A DNA stretch of 64,000 bases from Rutidosis leptorrhynchoides (Eukaryota; Streptophyta; Magnoliopsida; Asterales; Asteraceae). Both the position numbers and the translations under genes were made by a program. The notes below the pieces were generated by a model. That model was not told where the DNA came from and did not search any database. It saw only the letters and a program-made list of their open reading frames with translations. The DNA lies in NCBI RefSeq assembly GCF_046630445.1, contig NC_092333.1:518501-582500 (forward strand), read 5' to 3'. This document shows positions 22,496 through 35,700 of the stretch, piece by piece; within the stretch, counting starts at the first letter, position 1, and every line of letters begins with the position of its first letter.

Positions 22496-25400
22496 TCATC
22501 TCTGAAGCTTTCCAATGGAATGCAAGTAGATGGAGACTGAAACAACACTGTCAACATGCATGCATATTAGTTAGGTGGTTACCCTAAGTTAAACATAAAC
22601 AGTAGAGCATTGATTACTAGCTGAACATTACTACTACTTACGTGGACCCAAGGAAGAAAGCGAGGGATAGATGAAAGTTAAACAGAAACACAGAAACAAC
22701 TGCTGTAAGTAGCATCGCCACAGAAGTTGAATAAACCTGCAATAGTAAATAAAAATGATAACCTTTATTAATTAATAATATAAACAATCAAGCATATACA
22801 AAATCCACATACATACATATGCAATATAGTGTCGCCTGGCCTAGTTAACTTGGCTTTCATCAAGTATATTTATATTTATTTATTGCAACAGGTACTGATT
22901 ACTGAACCAATATGATTTTTGGGCTTATTTAGCCAGAATGATATTTCAACACTTCCAAATAATAATAAAGACTTGTTGCCTTATCAAGATCCTGAATTGA
23001 TCTGGTTCATGTTGAAGATAACTAAGATTATTCACCAGGCATTTTCAATGTCCCATGCAAACCTCAAAGAAGCGAGCTGTTGTCACTAGGACGCTTACCA
23101 TGCCCAACATTTTTCAGTTTAAGTAAAGTAAGTAGTGTTTTTCTAATACTATAAGCCAGGATGCATATAATCATTACTAATATGGAAAAACATCGACATA
23201 TGATTATAGTTCACATTGGAGTTTGTATTTATGTTACACTGATTAATTGCTGTATGATTAACCTTCACATTTGAGTTTGATGTTTCGGTGATCTGGATTC
23301 CTTATCATATTTTAGTGCCTCTTTTTAACATTATTATTATTGTTCATATCTAACTTTCCATATTTGAGTTCTATGTTGAGCCTATTCTAGGTCAATGCTA
23401 CAGTCATGTAAACTAGACATTGCACGTATTTTCTTCCTACAGTACAGGTGTATCATCGCTTGTTTTAGGTATATGCTTTGAATAATCCCTTAAGCAGTGC
23501 TACTACAGTGTTGCAGGCATTAAAAATAACAGCCATCTGTCCAAAAATAGCAAGAGAAAAATGGTCACAGAAGTAAGAAATCAGTAGTACTTTTATGTTC
23601 ATGTTTTGTCCAGTTATGTGCCTAAACTGTGTCATGTTAATAATTGGACTTTAGGTTAATGAGTCAGGTACATCAAATTCCTATAAGATGCTTTTCAACT
23701 TTTCTTTTTGTTGTAAGGATAAAGGAAAACATGCATGTTTCAAGTCATGCCAATGAACTGGCTTCTTAATTGGTATGAAATGATTTGTGCAGTGAGATAC
23801 AAGTTCAACAGGAGAGGCCTTACCTTGACAATATTGTCAGCATACTTCATCACCATAGACACAGCAATCCCACTGCAAATCCCACACAATAACAATATTT
23901 AATCCATCAATGTAACACGAATTGAAATAGATCCCAAACTCTAGGCGATGTTCACAAGAAACACTGTGTGACATTACAATTTCAAGTTTTCAAATATCAT
24001 GTAAACAAACTAGTATACACACTGAGAAAATTTGTTAGCCTTGGTTGCCTAAACAACTCAATGGTAAATGATAAAACTTGTAGTTGTATGGATTAATGAG
24101 CAAAAGGTGCCATCAAGTTTCTATGTCTTTTATCATGAATGTCAGCATATGCGAGTGCATTTTAGTATGCATGTTTTAGTAAAATGGCAAAAATATATAT
24201 ATAAAAAAAATACGTGAGCTTCATAGTCCTGAAAAGGATATCATACTACACTATAGGGTACTGTAAGCATCACACTTGGATGACACATATTGAAAGATAT
24301 ATATATATACCTTAGGGCATGGTTGATAATCATGAGAACTGTTATTAGCGAATATCCATGGAAAAATCCCCTGCACACAAGAGTTGAGTGTTTCATTGAA
24401 TTGAAGTAGACAAAATACTGGAGTTCTAAAACCTTGATGCAGTCGATGGTTTATGACTTCAACTATGCAGATAGGACTTGGGGTATGGCTTTAAGCTACT
24501 CCTTTATAGACCCGACCCTCTTTCAATGAAGGCATAAGAGACAATATGGATGGCATACTATCGCTACATATATATATAATTATAATCACTAGGAATAAGA
24601 AACATACTTGTCCACGACAGCATTAAAATCCTGGACCAGTATTGCAACAACATTGAAGGACATCCCAAAGACATATAACCAAAAGTTCTGCACATTTATG
24701 TTCCTTGAAGGCCTTTTTTTTATGATGGCCTGTAAAATGAAGGTTTATCTTATCAAATAGAGTAACCAGCACTTGACAAACCTTGTTATGAATTAGGTTA
24801 CAATGATATACACCCAAAAAAAAGGTGGATTAACTGATAAATTTCCAGCTGACACAAATGAAAACATATTAAAGGTGCAATTATGGTCAACAGAATAGCA
24901 ACACACGCCCTTTTACCTCAGTGTAAACTCCAGCGAATCCACTTAAAAGTGCCATAATCTGCAAAAGAATAGTCGAGTACATATTATTATAATACTCCAA
25001 TGTTACTTTAGAGAATGATTTGTTTGGTAATGGTAAAATCTATCTAGGATCAAGCTCAAAAGGCCAACTCACAATCGCCATCATCCAGCCTAGGAAAGGA
25101 GTCTGAAGAACATGATCAGAACTGTAAACAAAGAGAAGCAGAGTGTTAAAGATGCAATATTTGAATTTGATAAAAAGAGGAAATAAGAAACTTATGAAAA
25201 ACCACCGTTTTTTTCCCTGTCACGGCACATAGAGAACAATACCATGCGGAAAATAATTTTAACTTGTAATATTTGAAGTGTTGATGTCATATATGATATA
25301 TACACGCCTGTACGCTGAGATACAAGGGAGTTACAATTAGGTACAGGCAACACAGAACTATACCACTGTTGAAAAAGACGTGAGAGGAGGTTGACCAACG

Positions 25401-28400
25401 TTGACTTTTAAATATAAATATTTCAAACATAAATATTTTAAAAATATTTTAGAAATACTCCGTATATGATTTAGCGTTGACCAACTATGATAGTCCTGAC
25501 CAACTAAGATGTAGTGTTAGTTTACATAATTATCAGTTTTTTATAATGGTTTCTTATAATTATAATTATTTATTATTTATTATTATTTATTTATTATTTA
25601 TTATTTATAATGTATTCATTGATCTATCTTTAAGGGATACTATGTAAGTCGGTGTTTTCCCAAGCTAATTTTCAAATGGGCTTGCGATTTTCCTTTAAAC
25701 TAGAAGAGGGCCAGACAAAAATCCAACTTTTGACTGACTTTTCACGACTTTGACCTGACTTTTTAGCGTTGACCAACTAATTAGACGTTTTTGGGCGAAA
25801 AGGGCGGGCTGTTCACCAAACCGCCGTTTACAACCATGATATGACCATGTTCATGTGATCTATGTTTCTTTTTGTTTTATATTTCTCTTGATGGATGGGT
25901 GATGTTGTGATTACTGTCACATATGTCGACATCAAGGAAAGAGTCTTTTAGAGAGACTTGGGCTGGCAGATGCATTCCATGTAAAAATTTAAAAAAACTG
26001 GAATTGGAAAAATAAGAGTGGTCTGAGAGTGTGACATACACAATGTTTCGGAGAGCATAGTGAGGAGAACTGATGCGTAATTTCCACTTTTAAAAACGCA
26101 TTTTCACTCAAAGCTTTCTTCTCCAACTGATCTGAACGAACCGAACAGCAAACCCAGCAAAACAGAGTGTAAACACTCGAGAACAAGTAACCAAGATAGA
26201 GAATCCCAACCCTAACTGATAAAGGCTAAGCCACCACAACTAGAATCAAGGAAACACTTCAAATCACCTCTACAACTGATAAAGCAAAGCACCACAATTA
26301 CGGAGAATGAAACGAAGATTTAAGAATCTAAACTCCTAATTGATAAAGATACCACCACAATTAGCAATCTAGAAACACTCCACACCCTCGATTATAGCTG
26401 ATAAAGATTACACCACAACTATAAACTCAGAAATGAAGATTTAGGGTTTCACCACAATGTTTGATAAAGTAACACCACAAACACTGATAAAGAAACCACT
26501 CTTAGCCACCGGAATCAAAGATTCGTAAAGACAGAGAGATTTTGTAAATAGATAAGTTCTATCAAACTTTCATTCATTCATCAACTCTTAGTTTTACAAT
26601 GATAATCAGCCTCTATTTATAGAGGAAACATTACAGCTATTTGTAAATAAGACAAAAACATAAAAAGGAAAATGAGACAAAAAGGATAAGCATTTACAAA
26701 TTAGCCAATAAGAATTAAAGACAAAAATCTGAAAAAGCCTGCCACTTTATAATGCGCCTTCCATGATAAAAGCAGCCAATGATAGATGAGTATCTTCCTT
26801 GGACAGCCCAACATTCTAGAATCACCCACACATGTGTTAAGCACATGTTTTGAGCTGGTTATTGAATTAAAATAGTTTCAAATGTTTTCAAAGTGTAAGT
26901 GCTCGTGGAAAGTTGCCAAGCTGGTTCGTCTTCATCATTGAAAGCTGGTTGGTTTAACTTTAACGTTTCGAGCTGGTTGAGCATCAACGTCTCGAGCTGG
27001 TTGGTCTGAGCATTCAAAGATAGGTGATCATTAATTCCATAGCTGATTAATCATCAAAGATCCGTGCTGGTCCAACATTAATTATAAGAGCTGAGTGAAC
27101 TAGCTTTCAGCGTGCTAAGTGCTTAGTTTGTAGACTAAGTAAAACTCATGCTGGTTGAACTATCACTTTTACGTGATGGCTCTAAAGATCCCTCGTGCTG
27201 GTTGAACTATCAACTTATGCTGGTTCTTCTTGCAGGTTGAACTAACAACTTCTGCTGGTTAAACTAACATCAATTGCTGGTTCATTTGCTGGTCGAACTA
27301 ACTCCATTTGAAGCTGCCTCTTAAGTAACCTTAAAGTTGAAAGTTAATCTATGTTCTTTGAGCTGGCTCTTGTTGAGCTGGTTCAACTTGTTACTGGCTC
27401 TTCGTTGATCATTCACGTTGTGCTGGTTCAACATGTTGCTGACCCTTCGTTGAGCTGATTCAACGTTGTGATGGCTCTTCGTTGTGCTGCCTTGACATTA
27501 TATTATAACACCCCGTGCTGGTTTGTCTTCCGAGCTGGTTAGCCTTCAAAAACGTCAAAACTTTATTCTTGCAAAACAAACACTAAAATATCCATCCAAT
27601 CTGAGTAGATTATATTATAATCAAAACTCAAATTGAAAGGATCCCAAAACACTTAGTTTATCATTCTGGTGGACGCCAAAGCTGCCCACATGGAATATGA
27701 AGCTTTGCATGCTGACCCGATTGTTGTAAGCTAGCCTTAGGACATTTGATGAGTAAGGAGTTGACTTCAAAGCTGGTTCTACACATGGTAGGGAATTCAA
27801 AATCATTACCAGCTGATGTGCACATGAAATGACCCTTTAAAACAGAATATACTTGGGAATTAAACATGAACTGATTTGTGTTCAATATTAACCCAAGTTT
27901 ATCAATTTGAAATTTGGAGCTCGTGGTCACACCCGCATCAGGAACTCTTAGGTCCCAGGTACATATATATTTGTAAATGACAGTCAATACGACAACGAAA
28001 GTATTATAACTTTTTAAAGAATTTGTTTCTAAATGTGCATATTAAGTGTTATGCAAAAGCATAACTGTGAAGGAATATAAGTATATATAAGCAACAACAC
28101 AAAAAAAGAAAGGTGTACTATAGACATCATGGAACTTACGAAGGGTTAAGTTGTGCCGTTGTGCACCCAGCACAAAGTAAAACGAAAGCAGCCCACTGTA
28201 CCTCGCTTAACCTGTGCAATAAATTTGTGATGCAGCATTATCATTCTAAAATAAAAAATAAAAACTACCTGATCAAAAACAAGGTGTAACCTGGCGCATA
28301 CTTTTTCTTGAGAATTATGTGGTACAACACACCAGTGCTAATTATATTCAGATTTTTGAGTATCTGATAGCCTGGAGCATCCACATATGCAAAGATATAG

Positions 28401-30045
28401 TACTGTCAAACACATGCATACCTCAGATATCAGATATTAAATCATAACAATTATTATAACTATTACTATTGCTATTACTATTCAGATCAAACAATGATAG
28501 AAACCAACCTGGAGCAAATTCTTGACAAGGTAAAGTGCTGCAGGAATTGGGTAAACGCCAACTTCGTCCACTGTCGTACCCAACCTGACACCCCCATGAC
28601 AGAACTAGAGAGTAAGCAAAGAGTATGAAGTTATTGTACAAGTTGCCAGGTTATTACGGACTAATATAGTACACTAGTACTTTTATTATTCAAGAGGACT
28701 GATGAAAGCGACGAAAATCAACCAATGAGAGGTAGTAAGAGAATATTCGTCAAGAAATGTGAAGCAAAAACAGCCGGAACAATGAAACTATGGTTTGTAA
28801 TCGTGCAGACACACAATGCAGATGAGATTACGTTTGCCTAACAACAGTTAGTCATTTAATGTGCTTTTCTAAGGCTAAGGCAGATACAAATGGAAATAAA
28901 TTCTTAATCTAATCAAAATGTTGATTGAGTTTCACCAAGCACGGGTAAGGAGTTCCGGAATAAATTAGTGTAAAGATGACAGGATATGCACAAAGTCAAC
29001 AATTCGTATGGGCCCTAGCAATAACCTTCAGGATCCTGCACATCTACGTGTTCTGTTCACGCACTATATAGATAGACCCTTTGCATAGCATACAATTGAC
29101 TTGTTATTTGAAATTGATATTGACAGTCGCGACTATATTTTCTTGTTATCTTTCTTATATCTTAACAGTTATTTTTTAGCATACAATTGACTTGTTATTT
29201 GAAATTGATATTGACAGTCGCGACTATATTTTCTTGTTATCTTTCTCATATCTTAACAGTTATTTTTTTAAATGTAGAATGATCAACAACTAGTCGATCA
29301 AACTCGTGATTTAGTTAAAGTATGGGAGTGGAAAATTCAATATACCTGTTATTTTCGGTGACACCTTCGATTCTCCATGTTCTAGCTAAGGCCGCAAGTG
29401 ATAGTGTACATTTCAAAGCCTCAACCTGGCTCCAATTTAAGGAAAATGGAGGTAAAAATTAAGTTGGGCACGAAAAAGTTAATTAATTAGTAGGGCACTT
29501 GGGCTCACTAAAAAGTTAGCTGTTGTAACGCTGTACTCATATCTTCCAGCTCTTTTGGACCAGACAATAAGTATAGCTTGGGAGCTCGTAAGGAATGTTA
29601 ATGCCAGTGTAACAATGGACCTATAAGTTTAGCATTTAAGAGATCGAGATGTAAAATCTGTCACGAAACTAGAATCAGCAATAAGTCAAGTTACATGGTT
29701 GGTTGGTATACTTGCCTCATTTTCCATTTACTTTTATCATGAGGTGCAGGAACTGCAAATATCAAATTACAAACCCTAAGGACTCAATGTATATGTATAT
29801 AAAAATATATATAACAATAATAAATATAACACAAGTATGAGCATATGATACAGTGAGCACCATCTAGTAGAGTAGGTTTGCCACGTAAGCTCTCAATATC
29901 TTGTTTAGCGGGATCTCCATCCATATCCTACAAGAAAATAGAAAAGCCCTGACAAGAAATGATATAGTGCTATAATTACAGAACAGAAAGAAATAAATAA
30001 ATTAAAAGAGATACGAACCTGATCTTTGATTCTTCTGTACTCCAT
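22496..30045 (-). CDS. Golgi nucleotide-sugar transporter, CMP-sialic acid transporter-like, 15 exons
   Basis: Multi-pass antiporter that imports a nucleotide sugar into the Golgi lumen against the nucleoside monophosphate. Plant members of this NST/DMT family are named for CMP-sialic acid, but the true substrate is often another sugar nucleotide. Exons, high to low: 30045-30019, 29927-29861, 29752-29716, 29620-29509, 29425-29346, 28584-28509, 28402-28302, 28211-28140, 25121-25073, 24958-24917, 24729-24608, 24370-24311, 23872-23824, 22736-22642, 22547-22496. All phases agree and give 346 residues, the normal length. Start MEYRRIKDQ with a hydrophilic cytosolic N-terminus of about 40 residues (DIESLRGKP), then roughly ten membrane segments. 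Family blocks: LTSSQAILIVWSKR, ALYLVKNLLQYY, LKNLNIISTGVLY, LSGFAGVYTEAIIKK, MKYADNIVKVYSTSVAML, and the end IYLHSIGKLQR. Intron 3 has a GC donor; intron 8 (3.0 kb) is full of TE-like sequence. Confidence 0.92.
26071..26813 (-). mobile_element. Possible Copia-type solo LTR in intron 8 of the transporter gene
   Basis: Read on the minus strand it begins TGTTGGGCTGTCC and contains a CTCTATAAATAGAGGC TATA region near 26,620 and a plausible leader after it. The left limit is uncertain and I found no matching target duplication. The leader part, 26,205-26,495, has repeated short stem-loop-like units, described in the findings. Confidence 0.45.
26880..27545 (+). repeat. Degenerate GCTGGTT-rich repeat block
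   Basis: GCTGGTT or GCTGGTC, often extended to GCTGGTTGAACTA or GCTGGTTCAAC, recurs some twenty times at uneven spacing in about 650 bp. It is not a strict tandem array. It lies next to the LTR-like unit in intron 8 and may be interior sequence of the same element. No frame stays open across it. Confidence 0.6.
27661..27987 (-). CDS. Unrecognised 108-aa ORF in intron 8 of the transporter gene
   Basis: Same strand as the transporter but inside an intron whose flanking exons join without it. The composition looks protein-like (LNTNQFMFNSQVYSVLKG, CTSAGNDFEFPTMCRTSFEV). No family is recognised. It could be a scrap of the TE that fills this intron. There is no support for expression. Confidence 0.2.
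   Translation of the reverse strand: MTVIYKYICTWDLRVPDAGVTTSSKFQIDKLGLILNTNQFMFNSQVYSVLKGHFMCTSAGNDFEFPTMCRTSFEVNSLLIKCPKASLQQSGQHAKLHIPCGQLWRPPE
29086..29267. repeat. 91-bp tandem duplication in intron 5 of the transporter gene
   Basis: Two adjacent copies begin TAGCATACAATTGACTTG at 29,086 and 29,177 and are almost identical (one clear difference, CTTATATC versus CTCATATC). A recent local duplication with no coding effect. Confidence 0.9.
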
Positions 30046-30465
30046 TGAAAAAGGATGAGATATATCTCGAGTGCTGAACTGGATCGATGTCTAGTAAGAT
30101 CAAGTCGATGGCGGAAACATTTAATCGAAATCAAATACTCCGTATGAAGCAGCAGCTGTTGCAGATACTGTAAGAAGGCGATGGGCCCAAACGTTTATTT
30201 AACTTATTATAGTTAATAGTTAATAGTAATAAATAATAATAATAATATATTTTATATTATATTAACTAATAAAAAGAAAGATTTTGAACCTCGCACAGTT
30301 ACATTTGAATATACGTTGTTTGATAATTTTTTGGTATCAGATGACATTTGTGTACAAAATACCTACGTAAAATGAAAAAAAAAATAGGTCAGGAAGATCG
30401 ACTCGAACTCAAGTCGTTTTCCTTACAAACTCACGAACTTACAGTTTAATTATACATCTGATATG

Positions 30466-30467
<2 letters not shown>

Positions 30468-30521
<54 letters not shown>
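30468..30521 (+). repeat. (TTA)n microsatellite
   Basis: About 17 uninterrupted TTA units in AT-rich sequence upstream of the transporter gene. Confidence 0.9.
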
Positions 30522-30526
<5 letters not shown>

Positions 30527-30539
30527 ATTTTAATTTTAA

Positions 30540-31250
30540 TTTATCTAAAATTTATATAAAAAAAAAAGCTCCGTTCGAATATAATTAGTTGTGTTTCGTT
30601 CGTAAAATTATTTCGAGTTGAACGATGATGACGGAGAAACCTAACTCGTGACGGACTAAAGATAAATCATGTCTGAGTTTTATTTAATTATTATAATTAT
30701 AATAAATTGGAAAGTTACATTTTAACCCCTAAAGTTACAACTTTTACCTCTAAAAAGTTAAAGCTTTTACCCCTAAACTATTACCCATTTGACAAAAATC
30801 TTCCTTGGCTAAAACGCAAAATGTAAGAAACTAAAGGACCATATTATTGTTTGCAATTAGTAGATATTTGATATAATTATATATAGATATATAATTTATC
30901 CAAAATTCATTAAAAAAATCTATTTCGAATATAATTAGTTGTGTTTTGTTAAGTTATTTCGAGTTGAACGGTGATGACGAAGAAACCTAACTCGCGGCGG
31001 AAAAAATGATAAATCCCGTCAAAAAATTGGGTAAGTATGATTTAGTTATTTTTATAATAAATTGAAAAAAATTACATTTTAACCACTCAAGTTACAACTT
31101 TTACTTCTGAACAGTTACAACTTTTACCCCTCAATAGTTAAAACTTTTATTTCTAAACTATTGCCCAGATGACAAAAATCTTTCTGGCTAAACGCAAAAT
31201 GTAAAAAACTAAACGACCATTTTTTTGGTTGTTATTAGTAGATATTGAGA
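30540..31250. repeat. Two diverged direct repeats of about 340 bp
   Basis: Copies at about 30,540-30,880 and 30,895-31,250 share TCGAATATAATTAGTTGTGT, TTATTTCGAGTTGAACG, GAAACCTAACTCG, AGTTACAACTTTTAC and the end CTGGCTAAA(A)CGCAAAATGTAA. Divergence is substantial, so an old tandem duplication. No coding content. Confidence 0.8.
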
Positions 31251-31988
31251 TTAATATTATGTAATACAAATTCATATTTAATATTAGGATTTTGTTAACA
31301 TTTGACGTACATTAAATAATTTGTACATATCAATTATCAATTCTTAACCTTTTTTCTAACAGTGATATTATATTAAATTTTAACTTAATAAACTCTATAG
31401 CAAGAAGGTAGAAGAGCATTATAAATGACCTATAAAGCATGTTAACGAACAGTCAATTATAATTGTATGTCATGTTTTTCTTTTTACTCGTCATGAAAAG
31501 AATAATATTTTTAACGACCCGTTCATATCGATTATAAACGTTTCATATCAATTGATTTTATTGCGAGGTATTTAACCTCTATATGATACATTTTACAAAC
31601 ATTGCATTCGTTTTTAAAAGACAAACTTTCATTACATCGAAAGTTGACGGCATGCATACCATTTCATAATATATCCAGACTATAAATGACTTAATAATAA
31701 TCTTGTTGAACTCAACGAATCGAATGCAACGTCTTTTAAAATATGTTATGAATGACTCCAAGTAATATCTCTAAAATGAACAAATGCACAGCGGAAAATT
31801 TTCTTAATACCTGAGAATAAAAATGCTTTAAAGTGTCAGCCAAAAGGTTGGTGAGTTCATTAGTTTATCATAATTAATCATTTCCAATAATATAATAGAC
31901 CACAAGATACTCATATTTCGAAAACAATCTGTGCAGGTCTACTCACTGCTGTAAAAACATTCATATGAAGAACACCGGAATCTCACCA

Positions 31989-32355
31989 ACGGTAGCTAAT
32001 GCATCGTGCAATGCAAAAATTTCCCACCGAGGGTAACTAATGCTAAACAATCGGTAGTTAATGCATCGTGCAATGCAAAAATTTCTCACCGAGGGTAGCT
32101 AATACTAAACAATCTCATCAACGGTAGCTAATGCATCGTACAATGCAAAAATTTCTCGCCGAGGGTAGCTAATGCTACATAATTTCATCAACGGTAGCTA
32201 ATGCATCGTGCAATGCAAAAATTTCTCACCGAGGGTAGCTAAAACGGTAGCTAATGCATCGTGCAATGAAAAAATTTCTCACCGATAGTAGCTACTAAAT
32301 CGAACCATTTCGGTAGCTAATACATTGTGCAATGCAAAAATTTCTCACCGATGGT
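31989..32355. repeat. Minisatellite in the left LTR of D
   Basis: Six units of about 50-71 bp, each with GGTAGCTAATGCATCGTGCA then ATGCAAAAATTTCTCACCGA, alternating with a shorter GGGTAGCTAATGCTA spacer. The same array is present in the other LTR at 37,605-37,972, so it predates insertion. Confidence 0.9.
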
Positions 32356-32683
32356 CGATAATACAATCTTTATAGTAATCGAACCTCTGAATCCAAATAA
32401 TTCTATCATAGAATGTAGTTTTGAATACTTGTGTCTATTTCGTCAAACATTTATAAAAGCAGTTCATGTATTCTCAGTTCAAAAATATATCTCAAAAGCA
32501 TTTAATAAAACAGTTATAAAAACAGCGCATGTATTCTCAGTCCCAAAAATATAAATAGTAAAAGGGAGCAAATGGAACTCACTATACGATATTTTGTAGT
32601 AAAAATATGCATACGACGGAATTGAACAATGCAAGGTTGGCCTTGGATTCACGAACCCTTCTAAATTGTTTTTCTAAAAAGAA

Positions 32684-32750
32684 ATGCTCCAGACGGGACT
32701 CGAACCCACGACCTCCCGTTCACCCGAACTAAACCTAACCAATCCGTCTG
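32684..32750 (-). other. tRNA-like module in the left LTR of D
   Basis: On the minus strand GATTGGTTAGGTTTAG resembles an A box and GGTTCGAGTCCC a B box, about 30 bp apart. There is no acceptor-stem pairing for a true tRNA. The equivalent in the right LTR is at 38,301-38,366, and a related one lies in C. Confidence 0.65.
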
Positions 32751-35700
32751 TTTTGATTTTTCTGATTTACTCTACCTACTAATCTATAAAACCCGTTTTT
32801 AGTTCTCTCCCTATTTCTTCTTCTTCTCCTCAAACCAACTTGACCCAAACATAACTTGATCATAATAATAACACATAGGTTCGTTTTAATACTTATGATT
32901 GAAACAAAACGATAAGTGGGTGCTTAAAATAAATTAAAACAGAAAAAAAATATAAAAAAAAATGTAACAGTCAAGATGAATACGTTGTTGAACTCTAAAT
33001 CAAATTCGAATTTTAAAGGCGTTTTAGATCAAGACTCGTGAAGGAAAAAGGTTCAAAATCACAATTAGAAACTTTCTGAATCCTCCATTGATCCAGAAAC
33101 ATCAAACCGAAAACGAATTTTAAGATGAACAAGTCGTTTGACTTTTTGAATAATAAGTTTGACTTCAAAATGTGAATTCAATTCAAAGAATTGATTTCTG
33201 AAACTTTACAAGTAGTTTAATTAAATATTTTCAAACAGAACTACGTTTATGGAATTTGAAATTTCATTTGGAATGGAGTTGTTGCTGAAATTTTCGGGTC
33301 GTCACGGTATCTACCCGTTAAAGAAATTTCGTCCCGAAATTTGATTGGAATCGTCATAGCTAACAATAAATATGTTTTCATAACACATATGAGTTGATAT
33401 ATAGAGTTTTATCATCAGTTAGTAATATGGATAAAACAATTCGTTTATGTGAATAGTACGAGTGAAGCTATCTCAAAAGAGTGAAAATGAGTAGATGCAA
33501 GTTCGTCTTAACTGGTGACGTAGTCACGGTTGATTTCCAGAATTTAAGGGATTTAGAGATAAAATCTTCGTAATAAGATTTGATTATTCAGAAATTAAGA
33601 AAATTAGGATCCTCTTTGGTTAAATGCGATAATCTGTTTTGATTTCTCTGTCTGATATTCCACCATAAATTCACCCTCTTCATTTCCTTTATATTTTGGA
33701 GATCCATACTTTTGTTTTCTTTTTCCGACTTTAAGTCAAACGAATAATGGTCCAGAATTCGTAGATATGAATTTTGGAATGAACAGAGTTAATGTTCTAA
33801 GAAAGAAATGGTAATAGTACAATCTTGCTTGGTTAAATTACCAGAATTCAAGAAAGCAGATGGAACTATCAGGAAGATATGTTCTCGATATGTTTGGAGA
33901 TTAGATAGAATGTAAGAGTCGTGTAACATGGCACATGATGACGTTATGGTCTGTGACTCATCACGTTCCATTAGAAACTCAGCATGACTTACTGTAATAT
34001 AATCACGTTGATCAAGTGTTATTATATTATACTAACTCGTGCTTCAGATCCCAACACTACTTCAAAAATATTCATAATTTAAACTCGAAGGTTTACAGAT
34101 TATAGAAACTAAACAGTTTCCTTTATGATGTAATACAGATAGCGCAGAGAGGTAAATGATTTCAGAATAGAATACTTATGAAATATCTTTAGAAATATCG
34201 AGTATATTTATAATGAAAGATACGATGATACCTTAGAATAGCTAAGATCGGAGGATGATGAATGAAGATTTATCCGTAAAGGTTTAGGGTCAGGAGCAAG
34301 GTATTCGTTAATGACTTCAGCAGATGCTGAATCATTTGGATTCTTTGGAGGCAGGTTTAGTCTTTGTGATTTGTCCACAGCCTCCTTCATGGTTTGCTTA
34401 ATCCGTTTTTCAGTTCCAACTTTTCTGAGCTTTGTCAATATACTATTCTTTATCATCAAACTTTTGACTGTTAAAGTCGTTTATAGTTTTTGTTGCTTCA
34501 TTAACTTTTTTCAAAAAAATTCGGAGAGCTAATTCGTAGTCTGGGGTGCTTTTTAGAATTTCAGAATGGAAGGTCATAATTCTAAGAGATAAAGGTTATA
34601 TGTATACATTTAAGGTTGATGTAGAAACATTGCGAGATTTAAAATACTGATTGCTGATTCTCAGTAATTGGTATGTCAATTCTCGTTACAAGATGCGGAT
34701 GAGTATATGATAGGGTTTTAATAGATAAATATAGTGATTTTTCTAAAAGATTTAAGCCAAGAAGCAACGAGGTTGCTGGTGCGTCTGCTGGTAATATGGT
34801 GGAATATAAAAGGTTCCCCGGTAACAATAAAAGAGCACGCATATATATCAAGGTTATAATAAGGTTATTTCGAACGAAAAGTCGAAGTTGACTTGCTGGA
34901 GCTGTGACAAAACTGGCTATCTCGAACAGGAGTTGCAAAGTTATTTTCGGTAATAATAACGCTAAAGTAATTAGCACAGCTACGTGTTAAACGTTTACTT
35001 AGGTTCTGTGAGTTTTTCAGGTGCATAATTATATGCATAAATCTTTCCTTCCATAGATGAAGTGCGGTTGGTTCATCCTCTCGATTGAGGTGTTTTCAAG
35101 AATCATGAAAGGTTTGAACGCAGATTGTAATCGTCAAGATACAAATGAGGTTTAAGATGAAATCAAGTGGCAAACTTGAAGAGATGTTTAGTTTCATATG
35201 TTATAATCAATATTTTAATTTATTTTAATTGTCCAATGTTGGTAGTCCACAGTTAGTAGTCCACAGTTAGTAATTCAATAATTCATATATAATATTCGAA
35301 TTAATTAATACGTATCGTGACCCATTGTATACATGTCTCAGACTCGATCACAACTCAAAGTATATATATTATTGTAGAATCAACCTCAACCCTGTATAGC
35401 TAACTCGAGCATTACCGCATATAGAGTGTCTATGGTTATTCCAAATAATATATTTAGATGACGTCGATATGATATATCAACACATTGTATACGTGTCCCG
35501 ATATTTAAAATGCGTAAATAACAGTATTTAAATGACGATAAATAAAGTGCATAAAATAAATAACAGAAATTAAATGAAGATAAATAAAATTGCGAGAATT
35601 AAAATTGCGATAAATAAATTGCGATAAATAAATATAATAAGGAATTAACAGTTAGCTAGGAACAGTTAGCTATGATTTTGTTAGCGTGGATTCTTAACAG

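Larger units (their letters stand above)
30046..31509. other. Upstream region of the transporter gene and AT-rich spacer
   Basis: Contains the transporter promoter and 5' leader (30,046 to about 30,200), an ATT/TTA microsatellite and a pair of diverged direct repeats. The left target duplication of element D, ATATT, is at 31,505-31,509. No gene seen. Confidence 0.6.
31510..33306 (-). repeat. Left (3') LTR of element D
   Basis: The left edge TTTAACGACCC matches the right LTR at 37,119, and the right edge GGGTCGTCAC adjoins a polypurine-like stretch. It includes the minisatellite and the tRNA-like module. It is shorter than the right LTR. Confidence 0.85.

Noticed and set aside
31989-32355. 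Regular repeats that at first look CRISPR-like
   Set aside because: Spacers are themselves repeated and the unit length drifts. This is a minisatellite in an LTR of a plant element.
32684-32750. Possible functional tRNA gene (also 38,301, 50,861, 58,890)
   Set aside because: A and B boxes are recognisable but I cannot form an acceptor stem or an anticodon arm, and the copies lie at the same place in LTRs.
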